Assembly (NCBI RefSeq): GCF_000613945.1
Contig: NZ_BAJY01000002.1
Coordinates: forward strand, 85,554 to 149,553
Reading direction: 5' to 3'
DNA: 64,000 nt
Source of the DNA: Prevotella falsenii DSM 22864 = JCM 15124
Lineage (GTDB): Bacteria > Bacteroidota > Bacteroidia > Bacteroidales > Bacteroidaceae
This document shows, one piece after another, positions 1 to 8,083 of the stretch. The notes beneath the pieces were generated by a model. That model was not told the DNA's origin. It saw only the letters and a program-made list of their open reading frames with translations, and did no database searches. Positions within the stretch are counted from its first letter, which is position 1; every line of letters starts with the position of its first letter. The position numbers and the translations under genes were made by a program.

Positions 1-1
1 T

Positions 2-802
2 ACTTTTGGTGTAGGCGAAATGCTTCTTCATGCTGTCAGAGCCGGGGTGCAGCATATTCTTATAGGCATTGGCGGAAGTGCTACAAGCGATGGAGGCACG
101 GGAATGCTGGCTGCCTTAGGTGCAAAGTTCTATATAAACAATTGCGTCATTGAATGTCCCAAAGGGGGCGACCTTATACATTTAACTTCCGTAGACCTTT
201 CTTCGCTTGATGCTTTCCACAATGTTCAGATTGAAGTCCTTTGCGATGTCAGCAATCCATTGTTTGGGTTCAACGGTGCCGCATACGTTTATGCGCCTCA
301 GAAAGGAGCAAGCTCGGAGGAGGTAAAACTGTTAGACAGCGGCTTGCGCAACCTTGCCCGCCTTTGTAAAGCAGATCCGTCTATACCTGGCAGTGGGGCA
401 GCAGGCGGCTTGGGATATGCCTTTTGTTTGCTCGGTGCACAATTGCGGAAAGGTGTAGATGTTGTACTGGAGACGGCAGGATTGGCTACTCACTTGCACG
501 ATGCCGACCTTGTGATAACCGGCGAAGGCAAAATAGACAGTCAGACATTGAACAACAAACTTCCGTTTGGCGTAATGTCAATGGCTCGAACTTACAATAT
601 TCCCACGATAGCACTTGCCGGTTGTGTAGCCAATCAAGACCTGTTGATGTCGGCAGGTTTTCATAACGTTGTTGGAATTAACCCGTCGGACTCTCCTCTC
701 AGCGAGGCTATGAAACCTGAAATAGCTGCTCACCGATTACGCAAAACAGCGAAAGAAGTCGTAAAAGAAATGTTGTTAAACGATAAGCATCAGGCAAAGT
801 AA
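2..802 (+). CDS. glxK: Glycerate kinase, C-terminal part (cut by window start)
   Basis: Phosphorylates D-glycerate in the cytoplasm with ATP. The reading frame is open from base 2, so the N-terminus lies outside the window; about 266 residues are visible. Glycerate-kinase type 1 signatures are clear: a glycine-rich GIGGSATSDGGTG block near the start and a GEGKIDSQT block about 90 residues before the end. The gene is followed by a strong terminator at 841-888. A D-2-hydroxyacid dehydrogenase that could supply glycerate lies far away at 49.7-50.6 kb, so any metabolic link is only inferred. Family assignment is secure; the exact product isomer cannot be told from sequence. Confidence 0.9.
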   Translation, partial: TFGVGEMLLHAVRAGVQHILIGIGGSATSDGGTGMLAALGAKFYINNCVIECPKGGDLIHLTSVDLSSLDAFHNVQIEVLCDVSNPLFGFNGAAYVYAPQKGASSEEVKLLDSGLRNLARLCKADPSIPGSGAAGGLGYAFCLLGAQLRKGVDVVLETAGLATHLHDADLVITGEGKIDSQTLNNKLPFGVMSMARTYNIPTIALAGCVANQDLLMSAGFHNVVGINPSDSPLSEAMKPEIAAHRLRKTAKEVVKEMLLNDKHQAK

Positions 803-840
803 AGCTAACGAATATAGAAATAAAAACTATTAATTGTTGT

Positions 841-888
841 TATGGCTCTTTGAAAGAAACAGAAACTTTCAAAGAGCCATATTTTTTT
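841..888 (+). terminator. Intrinsic terminator after glycerate kinase
   Basis: A perfect 16-bp stem (841-856 with 866-881) with a 9-nt loop is followed by a run of seven T. It sits 39 nt past the glycerate kinase stop and just before the convergent mltG stop. Confidence 0.85.
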
Positions 889-902
889 GATATAAACACT
901 GC

Positions 903-1937
903 TTATTCTATTCCTCTTTCTGTTAATGCCTTGGCATATTTTTCGGCATTAACAGAATGTTCCTCGTAGGTTTCAGCAAAGTTGTGTGTACCGCTGAAAT
1001 CTTCTTTTGCACACATATACAGATAGTTGTGGTGCACATAGTTTAAAACGGCATCGATAGCGGCAACGCAAGGAATGCGGATAGGGCCCGGAGGAAGTCC
1101 TTTGTACTTATAGGTATTGTACGGACTGTCGTAGCTTAACCATTTGTGATAGATGCGGTGAGCCTCGAACTTGCCGAGTGCAAACTTCACCGTAGGGTCG
1201 GCTTGCATAGCCATTTTCTTGTTTAGACGGTTGATATACATACCTGCTATCTTGGGCATTTCGCCCTCGTCGTCGGTTTCTTCGTCTACGATACTTGCCA
1301 AAGTCATTACTTCTTCTTTACTGAAACCATTGTTTTCAGCCTTTTGGGTGCGCTCGAAAGTCCAGAACTTCTTGCTTTCTTTTTCCATTTTCTTCAGGAA
1401 AGTCGAAACAGAAGTGTCCCAATAAAAGTCGTAAGTGTTGGGTATGAACATTGCAATGATGTTTTCACGGGTATATCCGTACCTTTGGCAAACGGCTTCG
1501 GAAGAGAGTGAATCCATGAGTTCCCGCTTTGAGAACATCAGCTTTTTGCTTACGTCGGTAGCCAAATCGTCAAGCGTGCGAACCGAGCGTATGGTGAGCG
1601 AGATAGAGGCTTGTCTTCCATTCTTGAAGTTGCGAAATGTCAGCAATGCGCCTGAACTGCCAATGGTGTATCTGCCGGGTTTTATATTGTCTTTATAAGA
1701 GAATACAGCTGCCATTTGCTTGAATGCCCATAGACTGTGCTTGGTAGACACTTTTTCCAACTTATGGTAAACAGAGTCTATGTTGTCATCGTGGTCGATA
1801 AAGATATACTCGGTCTTACCGCTGCTCGACATAGAAGAGAATAAAAAGAAGTAAGCAACTAAAATGCCGATACCGACGATAGTGCCAACTATCTTCAGAT
1901 TTTTATGATTGTTCTTTTTGCGTTTTGATTTTGCCAT
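903..1937 (-). CDS. mltG: Endolytic transglycosylase MltG (YceG-like)
   Basis: Inner-membrane lytic transglycosylase that cleaves nascent peptidoglycan and is thought to set glycan chain ends. The start MAKSKRKKNN (1937) is preferred over an upstream in-frame ATG at 2006 because it gives the usual short basic cytoplasmic tail followed by one membrane segment (about residues 16-35, GTIVGIGILVAYFFLF). The YceG domain follows, with the characteristic VDEET stretch (ASIVDEETDDEGEM), a MYINRL helix and a QADPTVKFALG region, ending in the usual YYHHN-like/HNFA segment. Length (344 aa) is normal. It is convergent with glycerate kinase; a MITE-like repeat lies directly upstream. Confidence 0.9.
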   Translation of the reverse strand: MAKSKRKKNNHKNLKIVGTIVGIGILVAYFFLFSSMSSSGKTEYIFIDHDDNIDSVYHKLEKVSTKHSLWAFKQMAAVFSYKDNIKPGRYTIGSSGALLTFRNFKNGRQASISLTIRSVRTLDDLATDVSKKLMFSKRELMDSLSSEAVCQRYGYTRENIIAMFIPNTYDFYWDTSVSTFLKKMEKESKKFWTFERTQKAENNGFSKEEVMTLASIVDEETDDEGEMPKIAGMYINRLNKKMAMQADPTVKFALGKFEAHRIYHKWLSYDSPYNTYKYKGLPPGPIRIPCVAAIDAVLNYVHHNYLYMCAKEDFSGTHNFAETYEEHSVNAEKYAKALTERGIE

Positions 1938-2027
1938 ATTGCTGTTTTTATAATGCGTGCAAAGGTAAGCATTTTTGTATGAAATCTGTACTAACTCACA
2001 AGCCAAAGAAGGCTATTTTTCTTCTTT

Positions 2028-2170
2028 TAACGTGAGTTCGGTATAAGATTTATGCCGGTATATTATGTATTAAGATACTTAAAGAAAGAAGTGATTATGA
2101 TTTAATATGCTTATAATCAAGGAAAAGTAAAGTATTTCCGTCCTCGAATAGTTACACCGAACTCACGTTA
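2028..2170. mobile_element. MITE-like element, copy 1 (143 bp)
   Basis: Nineteen-bp terminal inverted repeats, TAACGTGAGTTCGGTATAA at 2028-2046 and its near-perfect complement at 2152-2170 (one mismatch), enclose about 105 bp with no coding capacity. A second, more diverged copy of the same length lies at 22691-22833. This structure is what is expected of a non-autonomous miniature element. No matching transposase is in the window. Confidence 0.6.
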
Positions 2171-2280
2171 TTCATGAACGTTTTCGTTCAGCCAAATGAG
2201 CAATGCCAAATTTATTTAAGCATTGCCATGGCGAGAAAACGCACTTTTCGAGGAACGAGAAAAGAACGTAAATAAGACAA

Positions 2281-2476
2281 TAAAAACGTAAATATTTTTC
2301 GCAAGTATAGCTGTTGTATAACTTTCTCTGCATCAGCGCATTACAAAACCTATTGTTTTGCGTTCCAAAAGCGGCTGTTTTGCACGGTAAAACCGTAGGT
2401 TTTGCGATGCAAAACCTACGGTTTCGCAATGCCAAAGCGCAATTATCACTTTTTAAGGGAATTTTCTTTACAGAAT
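2281..2476 (-). repeat. Dispersed hairpin-word repeat, copy A
   Basis: One of six related elements in the window (others near 19.4, 26.3, 35.6, 39.8 and 63.9 kb). Read on the minus strand it starts with a GTAAAGAAAATTC-like head, then four consecutive words of the type GCAAAAC-xxxxxx-TTTT, and ends with TTGCGAAAAATATTTACG. Its words carry the cassettes CGTAGG, CCTACG, AGCCGC and AATAGG in that order. Long ORFs across it on both strands are artefacts of the repeat. Confidence 0.8.
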
Positions 2477-2670
2477 TAAACGGAAAATCTCTCGTTGTTT
2501 CATTCGTGGGCTTGCTTAAAAATACCTGCGAGATAGCTTGCTTAACTTTGCTTTTTATAACTAACTAACGTTATGGCGACGGTGGAAAAACGTTTTAGTG
2601 GCGTGCAAAAGCCTTTGTACTTTTGTTGCAATGGCGTTGTAACATTACTGCTGCGCATCGGCAACGCTAT

Positions 2671-2710
2671 TGTAAACCGCTCTGCAATGTTGGTGCAGAG
2701 CGGTTTTACA
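2671..2710 (-). terminator. Strong hairpin downstream of cutC
   Basis: A stem of about 16 bp with one bulge (2671-2686 with 2694-2710) and a 7-nt loop lies about 100 nt past the cutC stop. The T-tract is short, so it is a probable rather than certain terminator. Confidence 0.5.
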
Positions 2711-2809
2711 GTAGGTTGGTTGCGGTAGAAGATAGGGTTATACCCACTCTTTTGCAGATGAATAACTGCTGTTTAATAGTATCGTATTCAGCGGTTTAGG
2801 TTACTTTAC

Positions 2810-3487
2810 TTACTTTATTTGTTGAATAATCTGTGCCACTACTTCGGTAAGTGTTTCTTTTCTGCCGCTTTCTGCCATTCCCGATGCCGACCCATGTATC
2901 TCGGTTGCCCCCGTTTCTGCGAGTATCTTTTTAGCATTCAGAGGCGTAACGCCGCCGCCCGGCAAGATGGTCATACGTCCTTCGGTGTGCTTTATGTATT
3001 CTTTTAATGCCGGTATGCCTGCCTCGGCAGTGGGAGCTTGCCCCGATGTAAGTACGCGTGTGCAGTTCAAATCTGCAAGTTCGTCAAGTGCTTTCAGTGG
3101 GTTTCTGCAAACATCGAAAGCACGATGAAAGGTGAATGGCTTTCCTTCGCAGGCATTAATCAGTCGGCGTGTGGTTGCAATGTCTATGTCGCCTGTTGCG
3201 GTTAGTGCCCCGCAGACAATTGCATCGGCGTATGGAAGTACGGCTTTAATATCGGTTTCCATCGCCTTGACCTCCTCTTCGGTGTAACAGAAATCACCCT
3301 CGCGCACTCTGATAAGTACGTGAATGGTGAGTTCTGGAAACAGTGTGCGCACCGTTTTTATAAGTCCCAACGAGGGCGTTAGTCCGTCGAGCGATAGGGC
3401 AGAACAAAGTTCTATGCGTTGTGCTCCGCCCTTTACGGCATTCATAACGCTTTGCAGGCTTCCTGTGCAAACTTCTAATATCGGCAT
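2810..3487 (-). CDS. cutC: CutC family protein (copper homeostasis)
   Basis: CutC-family TIM-barrel protein, cytoplasmic, 225 aa, normal length. It begins with the conserved MPILEVCTGSL and has AQRIELCSAL, the HVLIRVREGDFCYTEEE block, a FTFHRAFD motif and a glycine-rich TILPGGGV segment; these are the family hallmarks. The copper link is historical and a direct role in copper export is not established, so the functional name is tentative. It follows the fucosidase gene by 5 nt and is probably co-transcribed with it from upstream of 4851. Confidence 0.9.
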   Translation of the reverse strand: MPILEVCTGSLQSVMNAVKGGAQRIELCSALSLDGLTPSLGLIKTVRTLFPELTIHVLIRVREGDFCYTEEEVKAMETDIKAVLPYADAIVCGALTATGDIDIATTRRLINACEGKPFTFHRAFDVCRNPLKALDELADLNCTRVLTSGQAPTAEAGIPALKEYIKHTEGRMTILPGGGVTPLNAKKILAETGATEIHGSASGMAESGRKETLTEVVAQIIQQIK

Positions 3488-3492
3488 AATTG

Positions 3493-4851
3493 TTACTTTT
3501 CTATTTCTATTACATAGTCTACAACGTCCTTATGACTGTCAATGTGGACGGTAAGCGTTTTTGTTTTCTTGTCGTAACTGTACGAAAGTGGCTGGCGAGA
3601 AACAAAGTCGATGATGCGTTTAGGCTTTTTCGATAATACGCAGGAAACAGTTTCAGCATCTTGTTTCAACACGTGCAGGTAGGTCTTCTTTCCCTTTGAT
3701 GTGCTCACACCCCAGTCGGCTTCAGCCACATCGCCTGCCATTGTTTCGTAAATGGTTTCCCCATACAGTTTCAGCCATTTGCCAATACCTTGCAAACGGT
3801 CGAGCGCAACCGCAGGAAGTTCGCCGTTAGGCTGTGGTCCGATGTTGAGCAAGAGGTTGCTACCCTTAGCCGCCGAGCGCACAAGGAGTTCTATCAGTTG
3901 GTTGGTTGATTTGTAATTGGTGTCTGCAACCTTGTATCCCCACATACCGTTCATCGTCTGGCAGGCTTCGAGCGGTAGGCGACTGATAGCCTGACCGGAT
4001 AGTCCCGCCTTGTTTTCGCCGGGCAAATCGCGTTCAAACATTTGGAAATCTTCTCCGTCTATCGGCGTTATGTGGTGGTTGTTGCCTATCAGACAGGCAG
4101 GCTGAATGTCGTGAATGTAGCGGTAAAACTCTTCCATACGCCAATCAAACGGAATGCTGTCGCTGTCGTGATCCCAATAGCCGTCTAACCAAATAGCACC
4201 CACTTTTCCGTAGTTGTGGAGCAATTCGCTTACTTGTCCTTTCATAAAGTTGAAGTAAGTGTCGTAGTTGGGCTTCAAGTTTCTGCCTGTGTAAAGTCCC
4301 GTTCTACCGATGGGATAATCCTCGCGTATCCAATCGAGAATAGAATAATATATGTGCAGGTCTATATTCTGCTTATGGCAAGCATCGGCAAGTTCTTTCA
4401 GCACGTCGCGTTTGAAAGGTGTTGCGTCTACAATGTTGTAGTTGCTTTCCTTTGTTTTGAACATTGAGAAGCTGTCGTGGTGGCGCGATGTGAAAGTTAT
4501 ATACTTTGCTCCGGAGTCTTTAATGGCACTTACCCAAGCGTTGGCATCGAAATACGATGGATAGAAAGCCGATGCCGCCTTGGCATATTCGTCTTTGTTT
4601 ATCTTGTTATTCAGATACCATTCGCCTTGTGCAAAGGTGCTGTAAACGCCCCAATGCAGGAATATTCCGAAGCGAAATCCTTCAAACCGTTTGCGTGCTG
4701 CAAGGTTTTCGGCAGTAGGAACATACTTCTCGAAAGCACTTGGAGCTGTTAATACCCGATTGTTTCTTTCTTGTTGTTGGCTGTTTGTTTGTGCAAAGAT
4801 GGGTGTTGTCAATGCAATGCCTAATAACGATGTAGTAATTATTCTTTTCAT
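3493..4851 (-). CDS. Secreted alpha-L-fucosidase, glycoside hydrolase family 29
   Basis: Hydrolyses terminal alpha-L-fucose from glycans, most likely host mucin or glycoprotein glycans, in the periplasm or on the cell surface. A Sec signal peptide is clear (MKRIITTSLLGIALTTPIFA, cleaved before QTNS). The GH29 catalytic domain follows, with FGIFLHWGVYS, YITFTSRHHDSFSMF, a DLHIYYSILDW strand and the AIWLDGYWD motif holding the likely catalytic nucleophile Asp. A beta-sandwich-like C-terminus completes 452 aa. It has no T9SS tail. It is the first gene of a two-gene unit with cutC. Natural substrate linkage cannot be read from the sequence. Confidence 0.93.
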   Translation of the reverse strand: MKRIITTSLLGIALTTPIFAQTNSQQQERNNRVLTAPSAFEKYVPTAENLAARKRFEGFRFGIFLHWGVYSTFAQGEWYLNNKINKDEYAKAASAFYPSYFDANAWVSAIKDSGAKYITFTSRHHDSFSMFKTKESNYNIVDATPFKRDVLKELADACHKQNIDLHIYYSILDWIREDYPIGRTGLYTGRNLKPNYDTYFNFMKGQVSELLHNYGKVGAIWLDGYWDHDSDSIPFDWRMEEFYRYIHDIQPACLIGNNHHITPIDGEDFQMFERDLPGENKAGLSGQAISRLPLEACQTMNGMWGYKVADTNYKSTNQLIELLVRSAAKGSNLLLNIGPQPNGELPAVALDRLQGIGKWLKLYGETIYETMAGDVAEADWGVSTSKGKKTYLHVLKQDAETVSCVLSKKPKRIIDFVSRQPLSYSYDKKTKTLTVHIDSHKDVVDYVIEIEK

Positions 4852-4965
4852 GTTTATTTCTTAATGATTGTGCAAATATACTTAAAATGTTTGAAACGCG
4901 TGCAATGATAATGTCTCTTTATACTTTATAATATGACTTCAAGAAGTATTGGTTTACTCAAAAAA

Positions 4966-5008
4966 TAGGGAAAAACCTATATTAAGTTAGGGAAAATCCG
5001 TATATTTG
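4966..5008 (+). promoter_or_regulatory. Paired TAGGGA boxes 22 bp apart and -7 element
   Basis: TAGGGAAAAACC at 4966 and TAGGGAAAATCC at 4988 are direct repeats exactly 22 bp apart, followed by a Bacteroidetes -7 box TATATTTG at 5001-5008 in front of the exported Tyr-rich protein. A second TATTTTTG lies at 5024-5031. The same paired arrangement occurs before the lipoprotein at 25333. Operator function is inferred from position and repetition. Confidence 0.5.
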
Positions 5009-5093
5009 CACAATAAGATGTAGTATTTTTGCATTGGATAGAAAAGAAAACAAGAAGAAAACAGATATAAAACAAAGAGATGGAGGTAATAAT

Positions 5094-6122
5094 ATGAAAA
5101 AGTTTGTTCTACTTTCAGTTATGGCTCTTGCCTTACCAACAGCTTTGTTGGCGCAAGACGATGTGTATTTCACACCGTCGAAGGAGTCAGTTCGTGAGTA
5201 TAAAGATGCGCAGAAAACCCACCGATACGCTTATTACAGTGGAATAAGCAAGTCGGATAGCGAATACAATCGACGGAATGAGTTAGATAAAATCTATAAA
5301 AAAATAGGTCAAGACTCGTTAGGAAACGATATTGTACAGTATAGAAGCCAAGACGGCGTATATCGAATAGATACGATTTATCAGTTCGACCGCTATTTTG
5401 AGAATACTGAAGACGACTTTGCCTATAGCCGTCGGTTAGGCAGATTTGAAGGTTTCTATGGCTATTACAACCCTTGGTACTATGATTATCCGTATTACGG
5501 ATTCCGCTATTCGTACAGAAGCCGGGACCCTTGGTATTGGGGTTACTACGATCCATGGTACATGGGCTATTACGATCCTTGGTATTACCGTTACCGCGGT
5601 GGCTGGTATGACCCTTGGGGGTACGGCTATTACGGTTGGGGATACCCTTACTACTATTATGGTTTTGCAAGACCTTACGTCAGATACAACTACGCCGGAG
5701 GGCATACGGGCACAGCTAACCACTGGGGCGGTGCATACGGCGGCAGCTTTGGAAGCAGAAACTCTGTGTACAACGGACAACCTCGTAATGTCGATTCTCC
5801 ACGTTCGTTCGGCAATATGAACGCACGCAGCGGTCAGTTTGGCAACTCAAGAAACCGAGTTGTGATTGAAAGAAACAACTCTTCTAACAACAGAGGCAGT
5901 AGTTTTGGCACGCTTTCTCGCGACAGAAAGCCTGAAAGCGCACCAAGAAGAGATGTTTTTGATAACAGAAACTCGTTCGACAGCCAGCGTAGTACACCAC
6001 GTAACTACAATTCGGGTCCATCAAGAGGTCCTTCACACGCAGTAGGCGGTGGCAGTTTCGGTGGCTCACGCAGTGGCGGCGGTTCACATTCGGGTGGCGG
6101 CAGCTTCGGTGGTCGTAGATAA
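5094..6122 (+). CDS. Exported Tyr/Trp/Gly-rich protein of unknown function
   Basis: The function is not recognised. The start MKKFVLLSVM (5094) is chosen because it follows a good GGAGG ribosome-binding site (5082-5086) and gives a clean signal peptide ending ALLAQDD. Mature protein: a charged N-terminal domain of about 110 residues, then about 85 residues dominated by Tyr, Trp, Asp, Pro and Gly with repeats such as DPWYWGYYDPWY, then a low-complexity Asn/Arg/Ser region ending in a Gly/Ser-rich tail (GGGSFGGSRSGGGS). The composition suggests an extended or surface-adherent protein. It precedes the OmpP1/FadL-like barrel by 60 nt and is probably co-transcribed with it. Confidence 0.8.
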   Translation: MKKFVLLSVMALALPTALLAQDDVYFTPSKESVREYKDAQKTHRYAYYSGISKSDSEYNRRNELDKIYKKIGQDSLGNDIVQYRSQDGVYRIDTIYQFDRYFENTEDDFAYSRRLGRFEGFYGYYNPWYYDYPYYGFRYSYRSRDPWYWGYYDPWYMGYYDPWYYRYRGGWYDPWGYGYYGWGYPYYYYGFARPYVRYNYAGGHTGTANHWGGAYGGSFGSRNSVYNGQPRNVDSPRSFGNMNARSGQFGNSRNRVVIERNNSSNNRGSSFGTLSRDRKPESAPRRDVFDNRNSFDSQRSTPRNYNSGPSRGPSHAVGGGSFGGSRSGGGSHSGGGSFGGRR

Positions 6123-6182
6123 TAATTCTTACTTTTTATAATAGAAAAGTTAGTTTAACAGGTCAAAAACAGACATATAATT

Positions 6183-7808
6183 ATGAAAATACATCATTAT
6201 TTGCTTGCAGCAACATTGTTTTCGTTGCCTGCAGCAGCACAGGAAACATACGAGAACGCCCGTTTGACGGGTAACGACCTTAACGGTACAGCCCGCTATG
6301 TAGGTATGGGTGGAGCAATGGAAGCCTTAGGAGCTGATATTTCTACCATAGGAAGCAACCCTGCAGGTATCGGTTTGTTTCGTCGTAACACACTTTCGGT
6401 GAGCGGTGGCTTGCTTATGCAGAGCAACGGCAAGGAGTTTGCCGATGGCAAAAAGACCAATGCAAGTTTCGACCAGATAGGTTTTGTATATTCAACACGT
6501 GCGGCTTACCGTTCAAATATAAACTTTGGATTTAATTACAGCAAAGGCAAGAACTTCGACTATATATTGAATGCAAGCGGCAGATTAGGACGTGGTTCGC
6601 AAAACAACCAGTCTTACTTGAAGCACGTACTCGGTTCGGAAAACTATGGAGGCTTTGACGTTCGTAAGAAGAATAATATATATACAGGTTTCGTAGACCC
6701 CAAGAGCAATAATGTATCGTGGACGTGGAGCCAATTAGACTATTTGTACTTCAACACGCTGTTGCCCGATGCTAATAAAGAAGGCGATTTCAAGAGCTAT
6801 CTTGCCGATTCGTATGTCTTTGACAAGGCAAATACAGGTTATATAGGTAATTACGACTTCAATGTCAGTGGTAGCATTGAAGACAAAGTGTACCTTGGTA
6901 TAACCTTCGGATTGAAGGACGTAAACTACGAATCGGAAAGCAGATACGACGAGAAACTCTCTAATGGAGTTGGCGACGTAACGGTTCGCGACATTCGTCG
7001 TATTACCGGTACGGGTTTCGACCTTACCGCAGGTATTATTGTCCGCCCTGTATTGGATTCTCCTTTCCGTTTGGGTGCATACGTTAAGACGCCTACTTGG
7101 TATGATTTAATTACCGAAAATACAACCCGTATCGACAGAAACACCAACACCGGCGGTAAAAACGACTGGGGAGAAGTGCCTAACAAATACGATTACAAGA
7201 TGTGGACACCTTGGAAGTTCGGTGTTTCGCTCGGTCATACCGTGGGCAACTACCTTGCATTGGGTCTGACATACGAGTACGAAGACCACGCTTCAACCAA
7301 CACGCGCATAAACGATGGAGGATATTACAGTGGTTATTACGACGAGTATTTTGAAACTTCGTCGCCCGATAAAGGTATGAACAGGCACACCAAACAAGCC
7401 TTGCAAGGGGTAAGTACATTGAAGGTGGGTGCCGAGTTTAAGCCAACAACCGACTTCGCACTGCGTTTAGGCTACAACTACGTTAGTCCTAAGTACAACA
7501 AGGACGCACAGAAAGACCCTACGGTTGTATCTCCCGGCAGCAGCTATTCGTCTGCAACCGACTTCGTTAATTGGGAAGCAACCAACCGATTTACGTTCGG
7601 TGTGGGCTATCAAGTGAAGAAGTTCAACATCGATTTGGCTTATCAGTACAGCGCACAGAAGGGAACTTTCTATCCGTTCTCTACGATGAACTTCGATATA
7701 AGAGACACTGCAACGGGCAAAACTACATCATATTCCAACGAAGCAGCCGGAACAAAGATTGATAACAATAAAGGACAAATCTTATTGACAGTGGGCTACC
7801 GCTTCTAA
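6183..7808 (+). CDS. OmpP1/FadL-family outer-membrane barrel
   Basis: Outer-membrane beta-barrel related to the FadL/TodX long-chain fatty acid and hydrophobic compound transporters. It has a signal peptide (MKIHHYLLAATLFSLPAAAQ), then the family start region with GTARYVGMGGAMEALGADIS and NPAGIGLFR, alternating amphipathic strands throughout, and a C-terminus ending in GYRF with the aromatic residue expected for barrel insertion. At 541 aa it is of usual length for Bacteroidetes members. The substrate is unknown. It is the second gene of a unit with the Tyr/Gly-rich exported protein and is closed by the terminator at 7839-7877. Confidence 0.8.
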   Translation: MKIHHYLLAATLFSLPAAAQETYENARLTGNDLNGTARYVGMGGAMEALGADISTIGSNPAGIGLFRRNTLSVSGGLLMQSNGKEFADGKKTNASFDQIGFVYSTRAAYRSNINFGFNYSKGKNFDYILNASGRLGRGSQNNQSYLKHVLGSENYGGFDVRKKNNIYTGFVDPKSNNVSWTWSQLDYLYFNTLLPDANKEGDFKSYLADSYVFDKANTGYIGNYDFNVSGSIEDKVYLGITFGLKDVNYESESRYDEKLSNGVGDVTVRDIRRITGTGFDLTAGIIVRPVLDSPFRLGAYVKTPTWYDLITENTTRIDRNTNTGGKNDWGEVPNKYDYKMWTPWKFGVSLGHTVGNYLALGLTYEYEDHASTNTRINDGGYYSGYYDEYFETSSPDKGMNRHTKQALQGVSTLKVGAEFKPTTDFALRLGYNYVSPKYNKDAQKDPTVVSPGSSYSSATDFVNWEATNRFTFGVGYQVKKFNIDLAYQYSAQKGTFYPFSTMNFDIRDTATGKTTSYSNEAAGTKIDNNKGQILLTVGYRF

Positions 7809-7838
7809 AGAAAGTATATTACACATAATATAAATAAA

Positions 7839-7877
7839 GGCACGACAAGTACACTTCGTATTTGTCGTGTCTTTTTT
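7839..7877 (+). terminator. Intrinsic terminator after the OmpP1/FadL-like gene
   Basis: A GGCACGACAA stem pairs with TTGTCGTGTC across a short loop and is followed by a T6 run, 30 nt past the stop codon. Confidence 0.85.
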
Positions 7878-8083
7878 ATTGGGTAGTTGCACCTTTAAAT
7901 ATTAATTGATTGGTAGGTGTCTGTGCTGTTCCAAACTTGCAACTGCTTGAAAGTAATGACGGAATTGAAGTAGGAGTGGGAGGCGAAGTGCCTGTTGGAT
8001 TAGATTTTTTAATACAGTCTTCTTCCTTTTCTCTTTTTTATTGATTATCTTTGTGCATTGGAATGCAGAGCAAGGATAATAAG

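Noticed and set aside
2172..2568. ORFs over repeat copy A on both strands (similar ORFs at 19416-19640, 26262-26459, 35498-35836, 39867-40103 and 63676-63915)
   Set aside because: They translate the dispersed repeat in different copies, have no ribosome-binding sites, and change with cassette exchange. They are repeat artefacts, not genes.
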